A stretch of DNA of 64,000 nt from NCBI GenBank assembly GCA_963825585.1, contig CAWGTX010000010.1, positions 1 through 64,000 on the forward strand, written 5' to 3'. The translations under genes and the position numbers were made by a program. Each line of letters begins with the position of its first letter. Within the stretch, counting starts at the first letter, position 1. The notes under the pieces were generated by a model. The model was not told where the DNA came from and ran no database searches. It saw only the letters and a list, made by a program, of their open reading frames with translations. Source of the DNA: JAOUGY01 sp963825585. Lineage in GTDB: Bacteria > Actinomycetota > Acidimicrobiia > Spongiisociales > ZC4RG35. This document shows positions 24,219 through 33,678 of the stretch, in pieces.

Positions 24219-25730
24219 ATGAGATTCGCATCCACGGTCGCGGCGGTGGCGCTGGTGGCCTCGTGCGGCAGCCCCACGCTGCCATACGCACCGATCGGCT
24301 CCGCACCGCCGGATGCATCCGGCACCATCCGGCTGCTTCTGGCGGGAGACGTGATGATGGGGAGGCGGGTGGCGCCGGTTGCTGCCGCCGACGGTGCCGA
24401 GTTCTTCGAGGGCATCCGGACGATTGTTTCGGGGGCCGACGTGGCCGCCGCCAACCTGGAATCTCCCCTCACCTTGCGCCCGCATGTCTCCGAAGGCCCC
24501 AACGCCCTCGAAGCCGATCCGGCGATGTCGGCGCTGATCGCCGGCGCCGGCTTCGACGTGATGGCGGTGGCGAACAACCACATCGGTGATGCCGGCGACG
24601 GCGGTGTGCTCGACACCCTGCAGGCGCTGGAAGATGCGGGGATCGAGTCGCTGGGGGGCGCCCGCACCGGAACGGAGTCGGGGCGACCGGTGGTGGTGGT
24701 TCGCAACGGTGTGCGAGTCGCCTTCCTGGGCTTCGACGTCACCGGCCTCGGCCCACCCGGGGACGCCATCCGACCGGGCGTGTCGATCTACTCACCGGAG
24801 TCGGCCCGGACGGCCGTGGAGGAGGCGACCGCCATCGCCGACCTGGTGGTGGTGTCGATCCACGGAGGCGTCGAGTATCTGCTCGACGACGATCCCATCC
24901 TGACCGGAATCGCCACCGATCTGACCGGATGGGGCGCCGACCTGGTGTGGGGCCACGGTCCCCACGTTCCGCAGCCCGTGCACGTGTCCGGAGTGGATGG
25001 CCGTCCGGTGATCGTCGCCACCAGCCTCGGCAATCTGGTGTTCGACCAGCGACCCGAGGTGACCCGTACCGGGCTGGTGCTGGAAGTTCTGGCCGGCCCC
25101 CGAGGGGTGGAGGCGTACCGAATGGGACGGGTCGAGCGGTCGGGACTGCGTCCCCGTTTCGCCGGGTGGGACACCCCGACAGGCCCGGCGGTGCTGCTCG
25201 ACCTGGAGTGGTGGTCGCTGGTGCGGCCCACCACCGCCGACCCGGCCCGACCGGTCGACACCACCGGCTTCCCGTGGGGCGACGTGGTCGCCGCCGCCGC
25301 GGGCGACATCACCGGCGGCGGCCGCCCGCTGGTGGCGGTGTCGTACCGGCACCCCTTCCGGGAGACCGAGGCAAATCGGCTGTTCCCGGGGAACGACTTC
25401 ACCGACGCGGCAGGCATGAGCGCCCACCTCGGCGTGTTCGACCCCGACACCTTCCGGCCGGTGTGGGCGGCGGGCACGCTGCTGTCCCCGGTGGCGTCTG
25501 TGGCGGCATGCGATGGGGGCCTGGCGGTGGCGTTCGACACCCTCGACGATCGGATGGTGGTGGGCACCGGCGCCTGGACCTGGTGGGACTTCGGCTTCGC
25601 CACCGCCCCAACCCTCCCCGGCGCCGGAACGCCCGCCTGTGCCGACGTCGACCGCAACGGCTCATCCGACCCGGTGATCCTGCACCGGTCTCTGTCGCCC
25701 CGAAGCGGGTTTCCCCTCTGGCCGGGCTAG
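24219..25730 (+). CDS. CapA-family (PGA_cap) metallophosphatase-like exported protein
   Basis: A 503-residue protein: signal peptide with a lipobox-like ALVASC at about 14 (likely lipoprotein), then the CapA fold (35-300) with metal-ligand motifs LLLAGDVMMGRR, AANLESPLT, VANNHIGDAG, VVSIHGGVEY and WGHGPHVPQP. The C-terminal 170 residues are an added domain, possibly beta-propeller-like. CapA proteins take part in poly-glutamate capsule export or are uncharacterised wall enzymes; no pgs genes are nearby. Start at ATG 24219 after GGAGGGG. Confidence 0.82.
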   Translation: MRFASTVAAVALVASCGSPTLPYAPIGSAPPDASGTIRLLLAGDVMMGRRVAPVAAADGAEFFEGIRTIVSGADVAAANLESPLTLRPHVSEGPNALEADPAMSALIAGAGFDVMAVANNHIGDAGDGGVLDTLQALEDAGIESLGGARTGTESGRPVVVVRNGVRVAFLGFDVTGLGPPGDAIRPGVSIYSPESARTAVEEATAIADLVVVSIHGGVEYLLDDDPILTGIATDLTGWGADLVWGHGPHVPQPVHVSGVDGRPVIVATSLGNLVFDQRPEVTRTGLVLEVLAGPRGVEAYRMGRVERSGLRPRFAGWDTPTGPAVLLDLEWWSLVRPTTADPARPVDTTGFPWGDVVAAAAGDITGGGRPLVAVSYRHPFRETEANRLFPGNDFTDAAGMSAHLGVFDPDTFRPVWAAGTLLSPVASVAACDGGLAVAFDTLDDRMVVGTGAWTWWDFGFATAPTLPGAGTPACADVDRNGSSDPVILHRSLSPRSGFPLWPG

Positions 25731-25888
25731 ATCGATGAGAAGTGACCAGGGCCGAGCCGGGAGCGAACCGACCAGTCGCCGTTCGCCTCTGGAAAACCGC
25801 GACGTTCACGACGCACACTGGTGGCGACATGGCGCGGTCCGTCGCCAGGCACCGTCTTCCACGGCGGACGTGCCGAAAGGGGCCAACC

Positions 25889-28450
25889 ATGCGCCGGTTC
25901 ATCGTGATGACCATCGTCGTGGCGATGCTGGCTGTCTCGTGCAGCACGGAAACCGAACAGACCACCACCACGACCGGGGCGGCACCGACAACCGCCCAGG
26001 AAGCGTCCACCACCACGGTGACCACTTCCACCACCGTTCCATCCGAACCCGGGAGGTCCGGCGTCACGCCACGCCTCGTCTCGGCCTTCGGAGCGTTCAC
26101 CGAGGTCCCCCTGCTGGGAGACACGCCCGCCTACGCGGGGCCCGAAACCCCCGACTCGGTCGAGGGGCTCTTCCTGGCACGGACCTACGACCTCGACGCC
26201 GCCGCCGTCGAATCGCTCGAAGCGCAGGGTTTCGTGGTCATCCCCGGCGAGGCACGCTTGCTGCATCCGGTCTATCAGACCGTCCCCTATTCGGTGGGCG
26301 AGGTGTACTTCGTCACCACCGACGCCGGATACCACTACCTTCACCTGGCCTTCTCCAAGCTGCTGCGCGAACTCGAGCAGCAGGAACTGCTGCCGGTGCT
26401 GGAGTCCCTGCTGACGGGCATGGTGGAGGAGGCGAGGGCACAGCGTGAGTCGCTGTCCGGCTCTGAGCTGTACGACTCCGCCGACCGGGTGGCCCAACTC
26501 TTCGAGGCGGCCGCCACCCTGGCCGAGGTCGACGTCGGCGAGATCGGCCCGCTCGCCGAGCAGGAGGTGGCACTGGCCGTCGAAGCCGCCCAGCTCGTTC
26601 GCTCGCCCATCACCGGGCTGGGACCCGCCGACCCCCAGGCGTCGATGCAGGGGCTCGTCGACTACTCGCTGTTCCTGCCCCGGGGCCACTACACCCGCAA
26701 CTCCGACCTGGAGCGGTACTTCCGGGCGATGTCGCTGCTCGGGAACGAGAACTTCGTGGTCGGCCGGGGCGACACGATGTTGCTGGGCGCTCTCGCCACC
26801 AGGGCGCTGGTTGGTCGCCCCGACCTGGTCGAGGCGTGGACGCTGCTCTACCAACCAACCGCCTTCCTGGTGGGCATGGCCGACGACTACACCCCGCTCG
26901 AGCTGGCCGAAGAGCTCGATCTGCTGGCCGCCGGATGGAGGGACGACCCATCGCTGCTCAACACCCAGGTGGCGGCCACCGCCGGAGAGGCGCTGCAACG
27001 GCTGCGCCCGGTGGGGATCGACCCGGAGGCGGCCTCGGTCCGGCTGATGGGGGCCCGCTTCGTGATCGACTCCTACGTCTACGACCAACTTCGATTCCCG
27101 TCGGTGGGCGATCCTCCGTTCGGACGCAGGTATGCCACCCCGCTCGACCTGGTCGCCGGCTTCGGATCGGAGCTCGCCTACCGGATCATGGACGAGGAAG
27201 GGACGCTCACCGACCCCGCCACCGGTGAGCATTGGACCAACTACGACGACCAGCTCGCGGCCCTCACCACCATGATCTCGGAACGGGGCACCGAGGAGTG
27301 GGCCGCCACCGTCTACGACGCCTGGATGTACGCCCTCGAACCGGTGTGGACGCCGCTGGGAGGCGCCTATCCCGACTTCATGCGGAGCGAAGCCTGGGAA
27401 CGCAAGGACCTCCAGACCGGGCTCGGCTCGTATGTCGAGCTGAAACACGACACGGTGCTGTATGCCAAGCAGTCCTTCGCCGCCGAAGGCGACTTCGATG
27501 AAGTGGACTTCCCCGAGCCGCGGCACTGGGTGGAACCCAATCCGGTGGCATTCGGGCGGATGGCAGAAGTGGTCGGGTTGCTGACCGACGGGTTGACGGC
27601 TCGTGGCCTGCTGCCCGCCGATTCAGACAACGCCGCCCTGCTCACCGCTCTCGACGACTTCCTGGCCCGGCTCACCCGACTGGCATCCGACGAGCTGGCC
27701 GGACGACCCATCTCTGCCGAGGACAACCAGTGGCTGGGGACGATCGGGTCGGTGATGGAAGCATTGTGGATTCGCTCCTCCGACCGGCCGGGCGGCGAAA
27801 TCGCGCCGATGCCCGACCAGGACCGGAACTCGGCCGTGGTGGTCGACATCATGCGGACCACCTACGAAATCCTCGAGATCGGGACCGGCTGGTTCGACAC
27901 CGTCTACGTGATGGTTCCCGCCGACGACGGCCGCTTCCAGGTGGCGCGGGGCGGGGTGTACTCCTACCACGAGTTCTGGCGTGGCGCCGACCAGGGTCGG
28001 CTCACCGACGAGGAGTGGTGGGAGATGCTGGCGACCCAGCCCCCCGAACGACCTGCCTGGCAGGATCCGCTGTTCCCGGGTGGGGCCGGCTCCGAGACGG
28101 GCCTGGCAGCTGAGGAGACGTGCCAGTCACTCGACGGCCGCTCGTACGCCGAGGTGGTGGCCTACTGGGTGGCGGCGGGGATGCCCGACGGGATGGACTC
28201 CGACGGCAACGGCCTTCCCTGCGACGAGATCGGAACCCTGTTCGATCCCGCCTTCTTCGAAGGTAGCCCGACCGCCACCGGACTGATGTGCCGTGACCTG
28301 GAACCCCGAGGCCTCGACTTCGCCCAGGCGGTCGCCTACTGGCTCACCGAAGGCGCCCCGGATCGGATGGACGCCGACGGCAATGGCATCCCCTGCGAGA
28401 CGGTGTATCCCGCCACCGAGGTCGAGGCCTTCCTCTCGATGGGAGGCTGA
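25889..28450 (+). CDS. DUF3160 lipoprotein with two Excalibur-like calcium repeats
   Basis: An 853-residue exported protein. MRRFIVMTIVVAMLAVSC is a lipoprotein signal, followed by a Thr-rich spacer. DUF3160 fills about 60-760 (YHYLHLAFSKLLRELEQQEL; FLPRGHYTRNSDLERYFRAM; LGSYVELKHDTVLYAKQSFA). At the C-terminus come two repeats: YWVAAGMPDGMDSDGNGLPC and YWLTEGAPDRMDADGNGIPC, Asp-rich loops of the Excalibur/EF-hand kind. Function of DUF3160 is unknown. AAAGGGG stands seven bases before the ATG. It follows the CapA-type gene in the same direction after 158 bp. Confidence 0.85.
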   Translation: MRRFIVMTIVVAMLAVSCSTETEQTTTTTGAAPTTAQEASTTTVTTSTTVPSEPGRSGVTPRLVSAFGAFTEVPLLGDTPAYAGPETPDSVEGLFLARTYDLDAAAVESLEAQGFVVIPGEARLLHPVYQTVPYSVGEVYFVTTDAGYHYLHLAFSKLLRELEQQELLPVLESLLTGMVEEARAQRESLSGSELYDSADRVAQLFEAAATLAEVDVGEIGPLAEQEVALAVEAAQLVRSPITGLGPADPQASMQGLVDYSLFLPRGHYTRNSDLERYFRAMSLLGNENFVVGRGDTMLLGALATRALVGRPDLVEAWTLLYQPTAFLVGMADDYTPLELAEELDLLAAGWRDDPSLLNTQVAATAGEALQRLRPVGIDPEAASVRLMGARFVIDSYVYDQLRFPSVGDPPFGRRYATPLDLVAGFGSELAYRIMDEEGTLTDPATGEHWTNYDDQLAALTTMISERGTEEWAATVYDAWMYALEPVWTPLGGAYPDFMRSEAWERKDLQTGLGSYVELKHDTVLYAKQSFAAEGDFDEVDFPEPRHWVEPNPVAFGRMAEVVGLLTDGLTARGLLPADSDNAALLTALDDFLARLTRLASDELAGRPISAEDNQWLGTIGSVMEALWIRSSDRPGGEIAPMPDQDRNSAVVVDIMRTTYEILEIGTGWFDTVYVMVPADDGRFQVARGGVYSYHEFWRGADQGRLTDEEWWEMLATQPPERPAWQDPLFPGGAGSETGLAAEETCQSLDGRSYAEVVAYWVAAGMPDGMDSDGNGLPCDEIGTLFDPAFFEGSPTATGLMCRDLEPRGLDFAQAVAYWLTEGAPDRMDADGNGIPCETVYPATEVEAFLSMGG

Positions 28451-29032
28451 CCCCTTCGTCTCGGTCCCGCCGGGACCTACGAGGCGGTACCTCACGGTGG
28501 CCCCGTTCTGGCGACACGACCGACGTCGTGCGCGTCGACTCTGACCCCAGAACCGGGGGTCTGACGCATCCCAGCGCCCGGTACTCGATGAGCGACCGAC
28601 CCATCCTGCCTCGGGGCCACCGTCGGCGATGCCGTCAAGACGGGGTTCGATCCGATCGCCGACGCCGCCGGGGGTGCGGGCGCCGGTTGGTGGGTCCACC
28701 GGAGCCGGCAGGTCGAAGTCCTGGCCTGACGTCGGGTCGGCGAGGCATCGGATTTGCGAGCGGGGCGATCTCGCAGAAGTCGGACTCGATTCGGATGCGG
28801 TTCCGCCACAACCAGCACGGCGGGATCACGGGTGCCCCCCACGATCTTCACGGACAGCTGCGGTGGCCGACCGAGCGAGGACGTGTAAGGCCAGCAGGGT
28901 GATGCTCATGGCGCCATCGTCTCGCACTGCCCACCGGACCGCCAGGGCAGGAGGTCAGGTCACCCGGCGGTGGAGTGGGGCCCACCATCCGAGACGACAT
29001 GGCCCAGTTCCCAACGGCGTAGGGCACGTATG
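28451..29032. other. Gap between convergent genes, no gene seen
   Basis: Several open frames cross it, but none has a start with a binding site, known motifs or protein-like composition. No dispersed hairpin repeat is present. It may be eroded coding sequence; I cannot name a source. Confidence 0.5.
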
Positions 29033-29425
29033 TCAGTTCGTGTTGACGTCTTCGTTCCTGAGGTCGATCACCACGTCGTCGGGTGACGACTTCTCGATGT
29101 TGCCTTCGCCGAGCTCGCGCACCCGTTCGGTGAGTGTGCGCTCCGGCGGAGGGGGCGGCCGGTGGCGAACGCGGGAGGCGAGGAACAGCCACAGCAGGGC
29201 CATCACCAAGAGAACGGCGGCTGTCGAGCCGATCGCCTGAGGGGTGACATCGAAGGTCGACAACGTGCTCGACGTGGTCGACGGTACCGACGTCTCGACG
29301 ACAGCGGGGGTGTCCGCGCTGGGCGCGGTCGATGTCGCGGCCGGAACCGAGCCGGTGGTGGTCGACTCCGCAGGGACGGTGATGACCGTGATCGGCGGCG
29401 ACGCCAGATCGGGTATCCGGCTCAT
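29033..29425 (-). CDS. Thr-rich single-span membrane protein
   Basis: A 130-residue protein starting MSRIPDLASPPITVITVPAE, closely like the N-terminus SPPVTVITVPPA of the protein at 16981-17619. A Ser/Thr-rich outer part is followed by one membrane helix (about 63-84, AIGSTAAVLLVMALLWLFLA) and a basic, Pro-rich then acidic inner tail. It lacks the helix-hairpin-helix-like domain of its larger relative. It overlaps the DUF4397 gene by four bases. Function unknown; no sortase gene is next to this pair. Confidence 0.7.
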   Translation of the reverse strand: MSRIPDLASPPITVITVPAESTTTGSVPAATSTAPSADTPAVVETSVPSTTSSTLSTFDVTPQAIGSTAAVLLVMALLWLFLASRVRHRPPPPPERTLTERVRELGEGNIEKSSPDDVVIDLRNEDVNTN

Positions 29426-30237
29426 GCGAAGCGACGACGGGCCAATCCGAGACGGATGAGGACGAAGCCGACGAACATCCCCGGCACCACCAGCCAGCCG
29501 GCGGTGGACCCCGAGGCCCGGTTGCCACCGCTTCCGGTGGGGACGCCGACCGGGGGATCCTGGTCGACCACGATCTCCTGGCTGAGCAGCCCGAAACTCC
29601 CGTCCGCACCCGAGCCGACCGCGTAGATGATGGTGACCGCCCCCTCGGCGACCACCAGCTCCTGATCGGCGAGTATGGCGCCGTCGGCGGTGGCGACGGC
29701 GAACCGGTAGGTGCCGGCGGGGATCTCAGAGGTGGACTCGGATGTCGCCGCCAGCGCGTCGGCGGTCGCCTCTCCATCGAGAGCGAACGTCAGCGCGTCC
29801 TCTCCGGAGGTCTGACGAATCGTGAGGCGACCCGTGCCCGCCTGCACCGACGACAGATCGTTGGCGTACAGACTGAGGGCAGGGTCATCGCCGTACATCT
29901 GGGCGACCAGGGTGTAGTTGGCGTCCGCCTCGAGCTGGACCGAGTCCGCCAACAACGGCTCGTCGACCGCCGGATCAGAACCCGCTGCGAACACCTCGAG
30001 CGTCACTTCACCCGCCGGGACCCGGGTGGGCCCGGCGATGCCCTCGAAAGCCATCGAAGAGATGACGATGTCGCCGGCGAGGCGGATGTCGGCCGGGAAA
30101 CCGCCGTCACCCGGGACCGCGTGGACCACCGTGATCGTGGCCTCCTCCGCTGCCTGGGCCAACGCCGCCGGCGACAGCGCCACACAGAGAAGCCCACTCA
30201 CAAGGAGCATCCGCCCCCACCTACCAAGACCCGCCAT
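29422..30237 (-). CDS. DUF4397 surface protein, second paralogue
   Basis: A 271-residue exported protein: signal peptide ending near ALAQA (about 28), two DUF4397 domains (ATITVVHAVPGDGGFPADIR; GRLTIRQTSGEDALTF), then VPTGSGG at 232, a hydrophobic stretch and LARRRFA. The tail from VPTG onwards is 40 residues long, exactly as in the protein at 18302-19114. It probably uses the sortase encoded there, since none is adjacent here. Confidence 0.85.
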   Translation of the reverse strand: MAGLGRWGRMLLVSGLLCVALSPAALAQAAEEATITVVHAVPGDGGFPADIRLAGDIVISSMAFEGIAGPTRVPAGEVTLEVFAAGSDPAVDEPLLADSVQLEADANYTLVAQMYGDDPALSLYANDLSSVQAGTGRLTIRQTSGEDALTFALDGEATADALAATSESTSEIPAGTYRFAVATADGAILADQELVVAEGAVTIIYAVGSGADGSFGLLSQEIVVDQDPPVGVPTGSGGNRASGSTAGWLVVPGMFVGFVLIRLGLARRRFA

Positions 30238-30697
30238 ACGTCACCCTCCGTGTTCCACCCTCTTCAGATCGTATGGAGTGGAGGGGAAGCGTCGAGGAGG
30301 AGATTCATCACACAGTGACGCGCTAGTCCCGATTCCCAACCCGGCTGGAACCGATCGGCGGGCGACGCCGGTGTCGGCCGACCTCGTCGATCTGGTCGCC
30401 CGCAGCGGGGATGGTGGTTTCGAGCGGAAGATCATCGGTGAGCGAGGACACGCCGGCACCGAATTCGTACGCCCCGTCACCGTTGATGCCGATTCCATGT
30501 ACCACCACTACCGATCGAACTCCTCGGCGACCTCTTCGAGAGGCCTTGAAGGTCTTGCGCGTAGGTGTGGAAGCCCGTGTGGGTCGCCACGGTGAACCGG
30601 GACCGGCGAGTCCGCTGTCGGGACCGGAAGCTCGATGCCAGCTCGCCGTTCTCGATGGCGGAGAGGAATGGGAGGAGACTGCCGGACTGGAGCTGAG
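30238..30697. other. Gap with a possible eroded frame, no supported gene
   Basis: On the minus strand 30323-30508 has a gene-like composition (VVHGIGINGDGAYEFGAGVS, LTDDLPLETTIPAAGDQI) but no family I know, no clear start context, and it breaks off at both ends. I treat it as remnant sequence. No hairpin repeat is present. Confidence 0.35.
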
Positions 30698-31149
30698 ATG
30701 AGCGATGCAATGATGTGGGTCTCGGAACAGTTGGGCATCTCGGTGGCGGTGCAGGGAAAGCTCCTGGCTTCGCTTGTCGTGGTCGCTGGGTTGACTCTCA
30801 CTCGTGCGGTCGTGCTGCGGGCTCTACATCAACGGTTCCGGGAGGATTGGGTCGGCTACAGGGCGAGGGAAGTCGCCACCTACACGGCCACCGTGACGGG
30901 CGTGATCGTTGTCGCCTGGATCTGGATCGACGCGTTCAACGACCTACCCACCTTCCTCGGCCTGATCTCGGCCGGCATCGCCATCGCCCTCTCCGATGTC
31001 CTCAAGAACTTGGCCGGTTGGGCTTTCACCTCAGCCGCAGGCCATTCCGTGTCGGTGACCGCATCGAGGTCGAGCACACGAAGGGCGACGTAGTCGACGT
31101 TCGGCTGTTCCGGTTCTCTTTGATGCCCGGGACGAGTGCGTGGAGTTGA
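30698..31149 (+). pseudogene. MscS-type mechanosensitive channel, frameshifted and truncated
   Basis: Starts at an ATG after GGAGCTGAG. Three hydrophobic helices lead to the pore-region signature LGLISAGIAIALSDVLKNLA. Near 31035 the frame breaks; the next motif, RRPFRVGDRIEVEHTKGDVV, continues in another frame and soon runs out at DVRLFRFSLMPGTSA. The beta domain and C-terminal cage expected after it are missing. About 110 of a usual 280 or more residues remain in the first frame. Confidence 0.75.
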
Positions 31150-31389
31150 TGTGGGCACCGGTGATCGTGCCCGATTTGATCTCGAAGGGCTTGGTGACGG
31201 TGTTCTACGGCCAGGCGGATACCCGCTGGGCGGGCTGCTTGATGGTTGACCTCCGGCCACGTGGCGTACCCATCTCGGACCCGGGCCAGGAGCGTCGAAT
31301 CCAGCACAGGTCGCAGGCGATGCCGGCGGGATGCTGCTCATCCACAGCGGAAACCCGTCGATGGCTTCAACGGCGACAGGTCGATCGGC

Positions 31390-32049
31390 TCAGCCGAGCA
31401 GTTCCTCGAGATCGGCGGCCAGTGCGGCGGGGGCCACGTCGGTGGGATAGATGACTCGCACGAATCCTCCGGGGTCGATGGCCACCAGATGGGCGGTGTG
31501 GTCCACCACGTACCCGGAGGCGGAGTCACCCTCGTGCTGTACGACGTTGATCCCGTACAGCACCTCGGCCTGGTGGGTTGCCTGCTCGTCGCCGACGGCG
31601 CCGAGGAACGCCGGGTCGAAGTGGGTGACGTAGGCACCGAGCGACTCGGTGGTGTCGCGGTCAGGGTCGACGGTCACCATGACGGTGTGGACGCGGGCGG
31701 CGTCGTCGGCGCTCATCTGCTCCTTGGCGCGGGCCACGGCAGCCAGCGTGGTCGGACAGACGTCGGGGCAGTTGGCATAGCCGAAGAAGACCATGACCAC
31801 GTCACCGTCGAAACGCCACAGATCGGCTGGTTCGCCGTTGTGGAACACCATCCCGTCGAGACTGGGGGCCTTGGCGGGCGACTGCATCACGGTGCCGGCG
31901 TAGGTGTGGGGGGCGAAGAACACCACTGCGACCGCCACACCCAACACGGCCACGGCGACGTAGGCGGCGAACTCGACGAGCCGACGGCGGGAGCGCCGGG
32001 GTGCTGAGGTATCCGGGGTGGTTTCGAGCATGGCTGGCCTTTCGGTCAT
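31390..32049 (-). CDS. SCO1/SenC-family copper chaperone
   Basis: A 219-residue membrane-anchored thioredoxin-like protein. One N-terminal helix (FAAYVAVAVLGVAVAVVFFA), then GDVVMVFFGYANCPDVCPTT with the copper-binding C-x-x-x-C, VMVTVDPDRDTTESLGAYV and VVDHTAHLVAIDP with the ligand His. SCO proteins load the CuA site of cytochrome oxidase subunit II; such a subunit is encoded at 37545-38078. The ATG at 32049 overlaps the preceding SCO-like stop as ATGA. Confidence 0.9.
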   Translation of the reverse strand: MTERPAMLETTPDTSAPRRSRRRLVEFAAYVAVAVLGVAVAVVFFAPHTYAGTVMQSPAKAPSLDGMVFHNGEPADLWRFDGDVVMVFFGYANCPDVCPTTLAAVARAKEQMSADDAARVHTVMVTVDPDRDTTESLGAYVTHFDPAFLGAVGDEQATHQAEVLYGINVVQHEGDSASGYVVDHTAHLVAIDPGGFVRVIYPTDVAPAALAADLEELLG

Positions 32050-32684
32050 GGATAACACATGAAGATGTGGGCTGCCTCGTAGGCGACCGATGTCACACCC
32101 TTCGAGTTGCGGATCTCCTCCCCCAACAGCCCGATGTGACGGACGATCTTGTCGGCGTCGTCGGCCAGGGTGGAGTAGCGGTACTCACCGCGGATCACAC
32201 CCCATCCGTCCACCAGCACGTAGCGGGAGTCGAAGGCGAACGAACCGTCGGCGATCTGCTGGTGATACAACTCGAATCCCGACGTGAGCACGGTCCGCAG
32301 CAACTCCGGGTCCTCCCCGGTCGCCCACCGCCAGCGTTCACCGTCGGCGCCCCAGGACTCGGCCAGCTCGGGCATGCGGTCGGCATCCGAAGCAGGGTCG
32401 ATCGACACGGTGACCAGACGGAACTCGGTGTCGCCCAGATCGATCTCAGCCTCGGCACGGGCAGCGATCTCGGCCATCGTGTCCCGCACCGGATCGCACT
32501 CCGCCCCACAGTCACCGTAGGCGAACCCGTACAGAACCACGTCGCCGCGAGTGCCGTCACTGGTGAACTGCCCACCATCCTGATCGACGAACGCGAAGCC
32601 GGGTGCCAACCGGATCCGGGGCAACACCTGCACCGGTTGGAAGGTGGCGAAGGCAAAGGCGGCCACCAACAGCAACGCCAACAC
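32046..32684 (-). CDS. Second SCO-like protein
   Basis: About 212 residues or slightly more. Helix VLALLLVAAFAFATFQPVQV, then DVVLYGFAYGDCGAECDPVR with C-x-x-x-C, FRLVTVSIDPASDADRMPEL and VDGWGVIRGEYR; the usual ligand His is not obvious, which is unusual for a copper carrier. The start is uncertain: the frame stays open to about 32735 (WRLIPLWGRWAGG precedes the helix) but has no ATG/GTG there, so I give the GTG at 32684. The divergent lipoprotein gene starts at 32742. Tandem SCO genes suggest a shared role in oxidase assembly. Confidence 0.8.
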   Translation of the reverse strand: MLALLLVAAFAFATFQPVQVLPRIRLAPGFAFVDQDGGQFTSDGTRGDVVLYGFAYGDCGAECDPVRDTMAEIAARAEAEIDLGDTEFRLVTVSIDPASDADRMPELAESWGADGERWRWATGEDPELLRTVLTSGFELYHQQIADGSFAFDSRYVLVDGWGVIRGEYRYSTLADDADKIVRHIGLLGEEIRNSKGVTSVAYEAAHIFMCYP

Positions 32685-32741
32685 GCCCCCGGCCCAGCGG
32701 CCCCAGAGCGGGATCAGCCGCCAGATAGACTCGGTGTCACC

Positions 32742-33143
32742 ATGACCCGCTTCCGCGTACTGTTCGCCGCCGTCCTCACCCTCGCGCTCGCCGCCTGCTC
32801 CACCCCCGGATCCCAAGTCTCCCAGGGCGAAGGACTCGACGGAACCTACGTCGTCAACGGCATCGACCCAGTCGGTATCGAGTACTCCGGCACCGTCATC
32901 ATCGACGAGTCCGACAGCGGAGAAGTCACCATGGAATGGCTCGTGACCGGCGCCATCCTCGAAGGAACCGGCCGCCTGGTGGGTGATCAGTTGGATGTCG
33001 AGTGGACCACCGTCGAAGCCCCCCGGGGCGACGCCAGCGGCACCGCCACCTACACCCTCGAGGACGACGGTCGCCTCATCGGAACCCGCACCATCGACGG
33101 CGTCGAAGGCGAAGGGACCGAGGAGATCTTTCCGCAGGGCTGA
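32742..33143 (+). CDS. Small lipoprotein of unknown function
   Basis: A 133-residue protein: signal MTRFRVLFAAVLTLALAAC with a clean lipobox, then a compact beta-rich domain with repeated short strands (GTYVVNGIDPVGIEYSGTVI, GTGRLVGDQLDVEWTTVE, GTATYTLEDDGRLIGTRTID) that resembles lipocalin-like small lipoproteins. TAGACT nine bases before the ATG suggests a near-leaderless start. It is divergent from the SCO pair and may share its control region. Confidence 0.75.
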   Translation: MTRFRVLFAAVLTLALAACSTPGSQVSQGEGLDGTYVVNGIDPVGIEYSGTVIIDESDSGEVTMEWLVTGAILEGTGRLVGDQLDVEWTTVEAPRGDASGTATYTLEDDGRLIGTRTIDGVEGEGTEEIFPQG

Positions 33144-33182
33144 ACGCCTCATCGGTGGGCTTTCCCTGAGCGGTCCATCCCG

Positions 33183-33288
33183 GTAGAACGTAAAACGTAG
33201 AACGTAGAACGTGAAGACAATGGCAACGAGGGCAGTCGTGCGGAGCAGACCATCGATACGTTGTACGTTGAACGTTCTACGTTGAACC
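33183..33288. repeat. ACGT-type short repeats forming a hairpin between convergent genes
   Basis: Left side: GTAGAACGTAAAACGTAG with further AACGTAG units; right side: ACGTTGTACGTTGAACGTTC and a following TACGTTGAAC. The two sides are complementary and the convergent genes end at 33143 and 33289, so this can act as a two-way terminator. Related units occur at 39311 and 53275. Confidence 0.7.
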
Positions 33289-33678
33289 TCATCTCAGTCC
33301 TTCCATGTACTCCACCAGCGCCTCGACCTGGGGATCGGTGAGGCTGAGTACGTAGTCACCGGGCATGACGTCGTCGTCGAAGCCTTCGACGACGTGGGCG
33401 TTGGGGTCGACGATGGACTGACGCAGGTACTGCGCGGCGTCGAGGCCTTCCACCCGGGAACCGGCGACGGAGCCGACACCCGCCACGGAGGGGCCGACGA
33501 GGTTCACACCGGGCTCCAGCGAGTGACAGGTGATGCACCCGGGCCGGTTGCCGAGCACGGTGGCCGCGAACAGATCGGCGCCGTCGGTGAGGTCGGTGGA
33601 ACCTCCCACCGCCGGGGAACCGCAGGCCGACACGGCCAACGCCAGCACCGCCACGATCGCCAACGACCACCTTGTCAT
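33289..33678 (-). CDS. Lipoprotein c-type cytochrome
   Basis: A 129-residue protein: lipoprotein signal ending ALAVSAC, then a mono-heme cytochrome c with GCITCHSLEPGVNLVGPSVA (C-x-x-C-H), QYLRQSIVDPNAHVVEGFDD and likely Met ligand in DVMPGDYVLSL. It resembles the C-terminal domain of the fusion protein encoded just before it (EVCHSLDPGRRLVGPSLAG), with which it overlaps by four bases. It is the last gene of the oxidase operon and probably hands electrons to the oxidase. Confidence 0.88.
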   Translation of the reverse strand: MTRWSLAIVAVLALAVSACGSPAVGGSTDLTDGADLFAATVLGNRPGCITCHSLEPGVNLVGPSVAGVGSVAGSRVEGLDAAQYLRQSIVDPNAHVVEGFDDDVMPGDYVLSLTDPQVEALVEYMEGLR

